From positions 2,046,001 to 2,110,000 of the forward strand of contig NZ_CP138332.1 of NCBI RefSeq assembly GCF_033955345.1: DNA of 64,000 nt. The letters are read 5' to 3'. The notes under the pieces are model-generated. The model searched no databases and was not told where the DNA came from. It saw only the letters and a program-made list of their open reading frames with translations. A program made the translations under genes and the position numbers. Source of the DNA: Sphingobacterium bambusae. GTDB lineage: Bacteria; Bacteroidota; Bacteroidia; Sphingobacteriales; Sphingobacteriaceae. Positions 46,063 through 54,286 of the stretch are shown here, piece after piece; the first letter of the stretch is position 1; each line of letters begins with the position of its first letter.

Positions 46063-47421
46063 CTAGAACTGGACCGAGCTATCGTTGATAACATATTTCT
46101 TTGTGTTCAACAAGGCATAGACTTCAGCTGCGGCCAACAGAACAGGGCCGTAACCATGTGCCGCAAATTTGTTGACGGGACGGTAGTAGTAAAATGCGGG
46201 ATCGAAGCCCATGCCGGTTCCCACACAGGTGCCTTCTACCTGCCCATCGGCATTGATCTTGGTGTGCACAGCATTCCAAGCCTGTAATACCATTGGTCCA
46301 TAGGCCTTAGCATCCAACCATCCAGCATTAATTCCGTGGGCGATGCAGTAAGCATAAATGGCCGTGGCCGATGTCTCCAAATAGGAATCGTTCTTATCCA
46401 ACAGTTGATGCCAAAAGCCGGTACCATGTTGTAGCGGAGCCAATCCTGCGACATGCTTTTTAAACTGCTCCAGTAAGGCCGCTCGTGCGGGATGTTGCTC
46501 CGGCAGCACTTGGAGGAGTTCCACTTTCGTCAGCAAAGCCCATCCATTAGCTCTAGCCCAATGGAAAGCCGGATGCGGGTCCATATCCTGAACCCAGCCG
46601 TGCCTATACAGCCCCTTTTCTTTGACAAACATCTTGTCCGTAAACAACCAAAATTGTTTAATAGCTTCTTCGGTATATTTTGCGTCGCCCGTTAGCTGCC
46701 CCATTTGCGCCAACGCCGGCAAGCTCATGTACAGATCGTCCAACCACAAAGTATTGGGTTGCGGCCTATTGCGTGCCAAGGTACCATCTTTAAGGCGAAA
46801 TTCCTTGTTCACGATATAATTGATGTAGTTGTCGATAACGGCCTTAGCTTCCCGTTTGAGCAGTCCGGCCTGCTGCACCTTAATCAGCGCGGCACACATC
46901 GCTCCGGCATCATCAAGAGCCTCGGGGTGGATAACGGAATGCAACGGAGACCGATAGCCGGGGTTCTCCGCTTCTAATGCCCTAAACTTAGGTAAAGCAT
47001 CGAGTATAAAGTCCATACGGCTGCTGCTGTAAGCGGCATACTTTGCATCTTTAGTTACTTCCGTTGCACGAAGCATAGCGCCATAGGTTACTCCCCATTC
47101 GTAGCTCACCAAGCGAAAATCACCTTTCCTGAAGATAGTTGCGGTATCGATCTGTTCGACATCGCGTAATTCCTCGCCTGTGCCTTTGTTCTCCAGTATG
47201 GCAGGTGTTACCCGTTGCAAGTAGCCATAAACCTTATCCATATCTAGCTTAATACTATCTATCGTTGTCTCGCCATAGCGCACCGGATAGTCGGGTTTCA
47301 GTAAATGCAGGGGTGCATTGGCATCATTTGTTTCGACAGTATCGGTGTTTTTGACGTTTTGCGCTGGCTGGCAACCGTATAGGGCTAACAAGGTCAGCGA
47401 AAAAATAGAAATTCTTTTCAT
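46063..47421 (-). CDS. GH105 family unsaturated uronyl hydrolase (lipoprotein)
   Basis: 452 residues with lipoprotein signal MKRISIFSLTLLALYGC (Cys17). GH105 (alpha/alpha)6 motifs: EWGVTYGAMLRAT, DDAGAMCAALI, LWLDDLYMSLPALAQMG with Asp228 at the YteR catalytic position, FHWARANGWALL, HGTGFWHQLLD, ETSATAIYAYCIAHGI and CVGTGMGFDPAFYYYRP. It belongs to a different GH105 subgroup from the enzyme at 17745-18914, with a longer N-terminus. It cleaves the unsaturated uronic acid from lyase products. It is the first gene of the leftward GH105-GH51-GH43 unit, with a CCCCAT-type regulated promoter at 47469-47516. Confidence 0.9.
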   Translation of the reverse strand: MKRISIFSLTLLALYGCQPAQNVKNTDTVETNDANAPLHLLKPDYPVRYGETTIDSIKLDMDKVYGYLQRVTPAILENKGTGEELRDVEQIDTATIFRKGDFRLVSYEWGVTYGAMLRATEVTKDAKYAAYSSSRMDFILDALPKFRALEAENPGYRSPLHSVIHPEALDDAGAMCAALIKVQQAGLLKREAKAVIDNYINYIVNKEFRLKDGTLARNRPQPNTLWLDDLYMSLPALAQMGQLTGDAKYTEEAIKQFWLFTDKMFVKEKGLYRHGWVQDMDPHPAFHWARANGWALLTKVELLQVLPEQHPARAALLEQFKKHVAGLAPLQHGTGFWHQLLDKNDSYLETSATAIYAYCIAHGINAGWLDAKAYGPMVLQAWNAVHTKINADGQVEGTCVGTGMGFDPAFYYYRPVNKFAAHGYGPVLLAAAEVYALLNTKKYVINDSSVQF

Positions 47422-47468
47422 GTTAAATAAGTTTACTTCCTGTATGCACTGCTGCGTGGTTAGGCTTA

Positions 47469-47516
47469 CTAATATACATGCAAAACGACAAAAAACCGTT
47501 ATGGGGTGTCATGGGG
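47469..47516 (-). promoter_or_regulatory. Promoter of the second locus GH105 unit with a different tandem operator word
   Basis: On the minus strand CCCCAT (47511-47516), four bases, CCCCAT (47501-47506): direct repeats with 10-bp period. After 24 bases comes TATATTAG (47469-47476), a good -7 box. The GH105 ATG is at 47421. Architecture is the same as the CAGG promoters, but the repeat word differs, implying another AraC/HTCS-type activator. Confidence 0.6.
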
Positions 47517-47524
47517 TAGATATA

Positions 47525-47561
47525 TAAGAAGAGCAGGTTGGAGCGAACCCAAACCTGCTCT
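47525..47561 (-). terminator. Terminator hairpin after the PorP/SprF gene
   Basis: On the minus strand AGAGCAGGTT pairs perfectly with AACCTGCTCT around a 12-base loop, followed by TCTTATAT. The U-run is weak, but the stem is strong and well placed 38 bp after the stop. Confidence 0.6.
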
Positions 47562-47600
47562 TTATTACTTTAAAAGCATCACTTTTTCCGAACAGCCTAT

Positions 47601-48506
47601 TTACAGCAAACGGATGCCATTTTTTGCAAAGTGGTAACTGATGGATATCTCATGTGATCCATTACGCATACCACCGATACTGGTACTGGCCATTCCAAAC
47701 TGGTAGCCATAGCCCACACGTAACGCATTACTTACGGTAAACGAAGCGAGAAACCCTAAATCCTTAGTCGTGGCATAGTTGGCTCCAATACCAAACTTTC
47801 GGTTTAAAAAAGCGGTCGCGGAAAAATTGCCCAACAGCTTGTTGTTATCCATCCGAGCAAGCCACGCGCTAGTTTTTACGTGAAAACCGGGATCCACCTC
47901 AAAAAGGTAGGCAGCGATAGCCGCATAGTTTTCGCGGAAAACGGCCACTTGCTTGAACTGCTCGCCACCAATTCGAGGCAACGAAAGTCCCACATAAAAA
48001 TGTTCGGGTCGATAATACATAAATGAAAGGCCAACGGTACCTACTTTTTCATCAATATCTTGCCGTAAAGAAGGGTCACTCTCCTCTAGACGGGAGAACC
48101 GTACATTGTATAAGCGCATACCTAAATTTATGGCACCCGATAGGTAATCGTTTTCGGAAAGGCGAATGGCATGTCCGTAGAAAGCATTGACCTCTGTGTA
48201 GCGTTCTGGACCTATCTTATCATATAAAACATTCAGGCCCACCGAAGAGCGTTCGTTTTTAGTTTTCACATGGCCGCCCATCAGTACGGTCGTTGGTGCG
48301 CCCTCCATATTCACCCACTGTTTGCGTCCGACGCTGTAAATCTTGCCCTGATCGGCACTTAACGTGTAGGCCTGGTTAATTTGGTCAGGATGCTGTACAT
48401 AATGCAGGTAGGATCCTATCTGCTGTTGCGCCTGCACACGCGCACTTGCAAAAATCAAGGCGAAGATGCCTACTATACATCCGCTATATAATATATATCT
48501 ATTCAT
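47601..48506 (-). CDS. PorP/SprF-family type IX secretion outer membrane protein
   Basis: 301 residues with a signal peptide (ending ARVQAQQQ). Early segment SYLHYVQHPDQINQAYTLSAD resembles the PorP/SprF start (Y..NP..INPAYAG), followed by GMEGAPTTV-type and alternating beta-barrel sequence (LSGAINLGMRLYNVRFS, SLRQDIDEKVGTVGLSFMYYRPEHFYVGLSLPRI) and a C-terminal strand. PorP/SprF proteins are needed for secretion of T9SS cargo with type B sorting domains and are usually encoded next to it. Here the start lies one base after the stop of the giant cargo gene (TAA-C-ATG), so the pair is co-translated. Confidence 0.9.
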   Translation of the reverse strand: MNRYILYSGCIVGIFALIFASARVQAQQQIGSYLHYVQHPDQINQAYTLSADQGKIYSVGRKQWVNMEGAPTTVLMGGHVKTKNERSSVGLNVLYDKIGPERYTEVNAFYGHAIRLSENDYLSGAINLGMRLYNVRFSRLEESDPSLRQDIDEKVGTVGLSFMYYRPEHFYVGLSLPRIGGEQFKQVAVFRENYAAIAAYLFEVDPGFHVKTSAWLARMDNNKLLGNFSATAFLNRKFGIGANYATTKDLGFLASFTVSNALRVGYGYQFGMASTSIGGMRNGSHEISISYHFAKNGIRLL

Positions 48507-48507
48507 G

Positions 48508-51500
48508 TTATCGCTTTAAATAAAACCAACCATTTTGATGCATCTTTTTGCCATCCTGCATCCATTCAAGTTTGAGAAAATAGGTTCCATCATTCAACAG
48601 TTGTCCGGATGAATTTCGACCATCGAATACCCTATCTGCATTGTTGTAATTGTCCATGCGGAATAGAAGTTGTCCCTGTCTATTGAATACTTGCACATTA
48701 TTTTCGGGGTAACGTTCTATCTCTCGAATGACCAATACATCATGTTCACCGTCGCCATTTGGGGTCAGCACTTTAACGATATCCATCGCCGGCAGCGCCA
48801 ACACAAGCAATTCCTGACGAACATCTGCTGCAGCCTCCCACAATTGGTTTCCTGCCTGCGAGGCCACGACGCCCACTTTTCCTTCTTGGTGTGCTTCGAC
48901 GGCATCGCCCTGCACCGCTGCTATTGCCGGATTCTCCGACCGCAACGTAATAGGGAGTCCAGATGCGCTTTTAGCGACCACTTCATAGGGCTTATCGCCA
49001 ACGGTCAATGTCGGCAACGGATCAAAAGATATGGTCTGTATTCCTTTGGTTACGGTTAGTGTTTTAACGATAGGTGCGGCTTCTTCCCATGCGATGTTAC
49101 CAGCCTGTTGCGCGGTGATATTGGCGGTTCCCACACCAACAAACTTAAGGCGCTGGTTGTCCACTTCAACTACCGCAGGGTTATCGGAAATATAAGTTAT
49201 CCTGAGCCCCGATGTGGCTACCGCAGCGGGAACTATTTCGCCTACATCAAAGGTTTTATCTTCCATATCCGGAAACACAATCTCCTGTGGTTTCCGCTCT
49301 AGTGCTACAACCGCCACATTCGGTGCCGTTTGCGCGGCCATACCCTCGCCAAGATAGAAGCCCGGGTGAGGAGGTTGATTGTAGGCGGTGTTCTGCCAAG
49401 CAATAGCCGACCGATATTGTGGATCATGCATGAGGGTATACAAACGGTGTGTCGTAGGTATAGCTGTTGAAAACACCATCAGCCTTTTACTGTCTTCAGA
49501 GCGGTAGATAACCTCTTCGCGCCAATCTCCTAAAATATCAGCACTTAGGCCGGGCGTTGCTTTAGTACTGTTGTTGGACACGGCGCCCTGATTGCCGAAT
49601 GTGGCCAGTCTTTTTACAGCATTCGTGTTCCAGTCCCATTTATCGATATTCGTACCATCAAGCAATTCACGTAGTAGATCGCCATCCCACCAAATGCCGA
49701 AATTCATCGATCCCGGACGTGCTGGCGTAATCTGTTGTCCGCTGACATTATACAGACCGCCTACCGCAGACCACATCTCGTAACCGGGGTATCTTGGATC
49801 GATATCTGCTGCCATGGCGCGACCTATATCTCGGGTCGCGGGAATACCAAATAAGGTTTCACCCGTTGTACCATCCACTAAGGTTACAGCAAGATCTTTG
49901 TAAGAAGTCGGTGATTCATGGGGCATCCAAACCAATTGTTTGTCTCTATTGGGATCCATTTTACTGACATGCAAGGCATCACCATGCCCCCTCCCTGTCA
50001 CATAAAGCCCGCGGCCATTATCATTCACGGCACTCGCTCCATTAATAATCTCATCTTTACCGTCATTGTCCAAATCAGCAACGGACATCTGGTGGTTACC
50101 TTGGCCGGCATAGGCTTCATTGCCTCGCTTATTGCTATCGAATACCCAACGACTTGTTAATTTGCCATCGCGCCAGTCCCAAGCCGCCCGCACCATTCGG
50201 GTATAGTAACCACGTCCGAAAACCATGCTGGGGCGTTCGCCGTCTAGATAAGCTACCGCAGCGACAAATCGATCTACGCGGTTGCCATAACCATCTCCCC
50301 AATCAGCTACACGTCCCCGCTCAGGAATATAATCTACTGTTGCCAACGCTTTACCGGTCAACCCCTCGAAGACGGTTAAATATTCCGGGCCTGACAAGAT
50401 AAATCCATTCGGTTCTCTCCAGTCGGCATTGGCATCGCCAATCACTGTTCCTTGTCCATCAACAGTACCATCCGAGGTGCGTAGTGCTACCTCTGCTTTT
50501 CCATCGCCATCGAAATCGTAGACCAAAAATTGCGTATAATGCGCTCCTGCACGGATATTCTTTCCAAGATTTAATCGCCAGAGTTTTGTTCCATCCAGCT
50601 TATATGCATCAATGTAAACGATACCACGTTGACCGGCCAAATTGTCCCCACTTAGGGTCGGCTCCCATTTTACCACCACTTCATATTCACCATCGCCATC
50701 GAGATCGCCCACACTTAAATCATTCGCCGTATGGGTGTAAGCCGTTCCGTCTTGAGCAACACCTGTTGGAGGAATATCCATCGGGATGGATAAAAATCCT
50801 TGTGCCCAAACATCCACCGCCTTTGATGGCTCTTTTTCTTCGCCGTCTTGCACCGGTACCACGATATACTTACCATTTTCCTCGGTTACATCTTGATAAT
50901 TGGTACTTCCGACAATAGGCTCTTCATTCAACTTGATATCATTTCTGTACACGTTGAAACCCAGATTCACGGGTTCACTCCCCAGCAATCGCCAACTTAT
51001 AAACACCCGATTATTCGATGGCCGTACCGCAACAACGCCTCGATCTAAGGATTCTACCCAACGCGGCGTCGTGACTACTTCATCAGGACCAGGTTCCGGC
51101 TCAGGTTCAGGTTCTTCTTCCGTGACCACCAAATGATAGCGCTGTATGGTGGGAAGCGATATTCCCGCAGCATTATTTTTTAGATAGGCCGCATAAGGCT
51201 TATTATCTGCTCCCGCAGCTATGGTCAATCGGGAGGTACCATCATCCAAGCCTGTCGTTGTTTCATTTCTTGCTAACTCCCGAAAGGATGTGCCATCTTT
51301 CTGCAAGTAAAAAGCACGCGCTTGTGCACCTTCCATAAAACCCAGAAGAACACCCGCACTAGCATCACGATCTATGTTGAAATCCGTTGTTGCCGTATTG
51401 GACAAACGTCCGAATGAGGCCCATTGTATGGTGGAAATTGGGCTATGTATCACCGTTGCACGGCTTCCATCACCAGCGTTCATAAAGCCGATATAAAGAT

Positions 51501-54129
51501 GATCGTTGGCGATGGTCATCTGTGGATGGCGTGCTCCCGAACCATTACTAACCTCAATGCTCTGCCAAGCATTGTTCTTAAAATAACGAATCGCCGCATT
51601 ACCTGTGGTGCTATTCCAGGCTGCCATACTCATAAACCCTATGTAGGGCACATTTTCGCCGTCGAAAGCAATCGATACCGAAGATGCGATATCGTTACTT
51701 GCAGGCCCCGCTCCAACAACTTCCCAAACGCCATTTACATAGCGCTGCACCATCGGCACATTGTCGCCTCGTGCTTCTACATACACGATATAGGGAATAT
51801 CATCCTTATCAAAAGCTAAGGCATGATTGCGTGATTGCGCCAATTGGCTCACCGGATTGATCAAGCTTCGCGTACCAACGCGAGGATTTCCAGCAGCTGT
51901 TCCCATAGGAAGCCAACTGTTGCTGGAAGCATCGTAATACTTGATGGCCAAATAATGATTTGTCTGCGCCCCAGACCCCGTACCGTCAGCATAGGTCACG
52001 TAAATTTTTCCTTTTTTGTCCGACCAAATTCTAGAATAGCTGTTGGCAGTGGTTGTCACAAAAGCGCCAACCTGTTCCCAACTACCGGTAGCAACCATCC
52101 GCTTCACCAAGAGTCCATCACTCGTGGCAAATACCGCGTAGGTTTCTCCATTGACCGTCGTCGTTACCCCGGGATATGTGGAGGCAATTGCTGAAAGTTG
52201 CGATTCTGTTCCAAGGAGTTCCCAAGTATTGGGCGGATAGGTTACTTTCGGCAAAATATACCGCTGTACGACAGGAGTACTGATTTCAGCTAAATTTGGC
52301 TTTAAGTAGATAATATAAGGATTTCTATCTCCTCCCGCTATCAAACCTAAGCGAGACGCATTTTGATCAACTCCCGTCGCTGTCGCATTTTGGGCAAGTT
52401 CAACAAAAGCATTGCTCCCTTTTGAAAGATGAAACACACGCGCCAACGTACCCTCCATATATCCTAGGAAAAGGTTGCCCGCATCATCAACATCCACATT
52501 AAAATCACTGGTTGCAGCATCAGAAAGACGACCAAAGGAGGCCCAATCTCCAGCTGATACCGGCCGATATACGACCGTAGCGCGACTCCCATCCGCCGCA
52601 TTCATAAAAGCGATATAGAGGACATCATTGGCAATGCTCATCTGCGGATGGCGTGCGCTACCTCCGTTAGTCACTTCCAAACTTTGCCAAGCGTTATCTT
52701 TGAAATATCGAACAGCAACGGTTCCCGTGGTGCTGTTCCATGCTGTCATACCCAAATAGCTGATGTAGGGTACGTTAGCCGAATCAAAAGCGATGGAAAC
52801 CGATGAGGCAATGGACGTACTCGCCGCTCCCGAGCCAACGAGTTCCCAAGCACCGTTAACATAACGCTTTACCATAGGGACGTTGTCTCCTCGAGCTTCC
52901 ACGTAGACGATGTAAGGAATATTGTTCCGATCAAAGGTCATGGCATGGTTACGGGACTCGACGAGCTGACTCACAGGGTTGATCACACTACGTACACCAA
53001 TACGAGGACTACCAGCCTCGCTGCCCATGGCTATCCAACTGTTGGACGAAGGGTCGTAGTACTTGATGGCGAGATAGTGATTGGTTTGTGCTCCCGATCC
53101 GGTACCATCCGCATAGGTTACGTAGATTTTACCCGACCTATCTGCCCAAATGCGGGAGTAAGTGGTTGCTGTTGTAGCAACCACATCACCTACCTGCTCC
53201 CAGCTATTGCTACCGAGCATACGCTTTACCACGAGTCCATCGGCGTTTCTAAAAACAGCGTAAGGTACTGTCGTCTCACCAGATTTTACAGTCGTGATCT
53301 CTGGATGTGTAGATACCGTAGCAGATAATTCGGATGCGGTCCCTAGCAGTTCCCATACATTTTCATTCGTTTCACTATCACGCACGATTCCCAAATCTTT
53401 CAGCCCTTGATATACAATTTCTGCCGTAGCAGTGGCTCCTTCTCGATTGGTATGTAGGTTGTCTTGTGGGAAAAACGCCTGTACGGCATCGCTCCCCATG
53501 AAATCATAAAGGTCGGCAACACGGTTGTTTAGATCTAGAAAATCCACAGTTTCCGATTCAGCTATCTGTCTAGCCCATAAGCCATAATCTTCCAACGATC
53601 GAACGGTGAATCCTTCTACAAAACTATTTCTGGGTACAGGCGATAGCACAACAGGCTTTACCCCCTTAGCCTTGGCCTGCTGCACGAAATATCGGAGATA
53701 CCATCCATAGGAGTGTACGACCTCTTGCTTACCATCGGGATTAGTGACATTTTGAATATTGTCACCCGTACCACGCAGGCTGGCTTTTCCATCGCCAGTA
53801 ACGCTTCCGCCATCATTGTGTCCAAACTGCATCAGCAATACATCGCCGGCAGAGAGGCCTGCCAACACTTGGTCGAAGGCTCCACTGGCATAAAATGTAC
53901 GGCTACTATGCCCTGCAATAGCCTGATTATCAAAATCGACCTGACCGTTAGCATGCTGTTCTTTTAGGGCAGTTCCCCAGCCCCACAAGACTCCATCTGG
54001 TCGTTCTTCGTGCCCACTTCTTACAGTAGAATCGCCAATCAAAACGATACGCGTTTTGTTCATGATGATAAACCCAACAGAAAGCGCGGCAACAAAAGAA
54101 ATCATTCCTAACAAAAGAAATCGCTTCAT
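48508..54129 (-). CDS. Giant T9SS-secreted rhamnogalacturonan degradase: CE12, two propeller-like repeats, PL11, Ig-like domains, type B sorting domain
   Basis: 1873 residues. Order: signal segment 1-23; CE12 esterase about 26-248 (GDST with Ser34, GHND with Asn105, Asp223/His226 in QDNLHTN); propeller-like repeat A about 258-630 and repeat B about 635-1000; acidic Pro-Glu linker 1004-1016; PL11 lyase about 1023-1605 (DLDGDGEYEVVVKW, AGAHYTQFLVYDFDGDGKAEV, ADILGDWREEVIYR); two bacterial Ig-like domains about 1612-1692 and 1695-1777 (QEIVFPDMEDKTFDVGE, QTISFDPLPTLTVGD); gliding-motility-type CTD 1785-1873 (VLTPNGDGEHDVLVI, FNRQGQLLF, DGTYFLKLEW). The triads of the esterase and the PL11 metal-type motifs are intact. 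It combines RG-I deacetylation and backbone cleavage in one extracellular or surface-attached protein exported by T9SS. Confidence 0.92.
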   Translation of the reverse strand: MKRFLLLGMISFVAALSVGFIIMNKTRIVLIGDSTVRSGHEERPDGVLWGWGTALKEQHANGQVDFDNQAIAGHSSRTFYASGAFDQVLAGLSAGDVLLMQFGHNDGGSVTGDGKASLRGTGDNIQNVTNPDGKQEVVHSYGWYLRYFVQQAKAKGVKPVVLSPVPRNSFVEGFTVRSLEDYGLWARQIAESETVDFLDLNNRVADLYDFMGSDAVQAFFPQDNLHTNREGATATAEIVYQGLKDLGIVRDSETNENVWELLGTASELSATVSTHPEITTVKSGETTVPYAVFRNADGLVVKRMLGSNSWEQVGDVVATTATTYSRIWADRSGKIYVTYADGTGSGAQTNHYLAIKYYDPSSNSWIAMGSEAGSPRIGVRSVINPVSQLVESRNHAMTFDRNNIPYIVYVEARGDNVPMVKRYVNGAWELVGSGAASTSIASSVSIAFDSANVPYISYLGMTAWNSTTGTVAVRYFKDNAWQSLEVTNGGSARHPQMSIANDVLYIAFMNAADGSRATVVYRPVSAGDWASFGRLSDAATSDFNVDVDDAGNLFLGYMEGTLARVFHLSKGSNAFVELAQNATATGVDQNASRLGLIAGGDRNPYIIYLKPNLAEISTPVVQRYILPKVTYPPNTWELLGTESQLSAIASTYPGVTTTVNGETYAVFATSDGLLVKRMVATGSWEQVGAFVTTTANSYSRIWSDKKGKIYVTYADGTGSGAQTNHYLAIKYYDASSNSWLPMGTAAGNPRVGTRSLINPVSQLAQSRNHALAFDKDDIPYIVYVEARGDNVPMVQRYVNGVWEVVGAGPASNDIASSVSIAFDGENVPYIGFMSMAAWNSTTGNAAIRYFKNNAWQSIEVSNGSGARHPQMTIANDHLYIGFMNAGDGSRATVIHSPISTIQWASFGRLSNTATTDFNIDRDASAGVLLGFMEGAQARAFYLQKDGTSFRELARNETTTGLDDGTSRLTIAAGADNKPYAAYLKNNAAGISLPTIQRYHLVVTEEEPEPEPEPGPDEVVTTPRWVESLDRGVVAVRPSNNRVFISWRLLGSEPVNLGFNVYRNDIKLNEEPIVGSTNYQDVTEENGKYIVVPVQDGEEKEPSKAVDVWAQGFLSIPMDIPPTGVAQDGTAYTHTANDLSVGDLDGDGEYEVVVKWEPTLSGDNLAGQRGIVYIDAYKLDGTKLWRLNLGKNIRAGAHYTQFLVYDFDGDGKAEVALRTSDGTVDGQGTVIGDANADWREPNGFILSGPEYLTVFEGLTGKALATVDYIPERGRVADWGDGYGNRVDRFVAAVAYLDGERPSMVFGRGYYTRMVRAAWDWRDGKLTSRWVFDSNKRGNEAYAGQGNHQMSVADLDNDGKDEIINGASAVNDNGRGLYVTGRGHGDALHVSKMDPNRDKQLVWMPHESPTSYKDLAVTLVDGTTGETLFGIPATRDIGRAMAADIDPRYPGYEMWSAVGGLYNVSGQQITPARPGSMNFGIWWDGDLLRELLDGTNIDKWDWNTNAVKRLATFGNQGAVSNNSTKATPGLSADILGDWREEVIYRSEDSKRLMVFSTAIPTTHRLYTLMHDPQYRSAIAWQNTAYNQPPHPGFYLGEGMAAQTAPNVAVVALERKPQEIVFPDMEDKTFDVGEIVPAAVATSGLRITYISDNPAVVEVDNQRLKFVGVGTANITAQQAGNIAWEEAAPIVKTLTVTKGIQTISFDPLPTLTVGDKPYEVVAKSASGLPITLRSENPAIAAVQGDAVEAHQEGKVGVVASQAGNQLWEAAADVRQELLVLALPAMDIVKVLTPNGDGEHDVLVIREIERYPENNVQVFNRQGQLLFRMDNYNNADRVFDGRNSSGQLLNDGTYFLKLEWMQDGKKMHQNGWFYLKR
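51127..53358 (-). repeat. Tandem internal duplication in the giant gene (two units of about 1.13 kb)
   Basis: Codons about 258-634 and 635-1001 are near-copies with a period of 377 codons. Long stretches such as GSGAQTNHYLAIKYYD, DIPYIVYVEARGDNVPMV and SSVSIAFD are identical or almost so, and similarity is visible at DNA level. Each unit contains smaller blades ending in W-hydrophobic-GxG motifs (SWEQVG, AWELVG, AWQSLEV), consistent with a propeller or sialidase-like fold. Function is unassigned; glycan binding is the simplest guess. Confidence 0.85.
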
Positions 54130-54221
54130 AATTTAGTTTTTTGTTACTAGTATTTAATATGGTTAACCCTTAAATAGCTTTGCCGTGGCACAAGGCCGAG
54201 ACAAATTCGAATAAGCGGCTT

Positions 54222-54258
54222 GCGCTGCTGGAAAATCCGGTAGCTTTTCCAGCAGTGC
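54222..54258 (-). other. Strong hairpin without U-run between susD and the giant gene
   Basis: CTGCTGGAAAA (54225-54235) pairs perfectly with TTTTCCAGCAG (54245-54255) around nine bases, and the stem extends three more pairs with one wobble. No T-run follows on either strand, so it is not a standard intrinsic terminator. It lies inside the 157-bp gap between the SusD stop and the giant gene start and may act as an RNA processing or stability element that sets expression ratios. Confidence 0.55.
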
Positions 54259-54286
54259 CTTTGATGCTTTGATTCTTAGAAATCTA

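Noticed and set aside
51090..51125. Short GGTTCAGG-type direct repeats that look like a minisatellite or operator array
   Set aside because: They encode the Pro-Glu linker of the giant protein; low-complexity coding sequence explains them.
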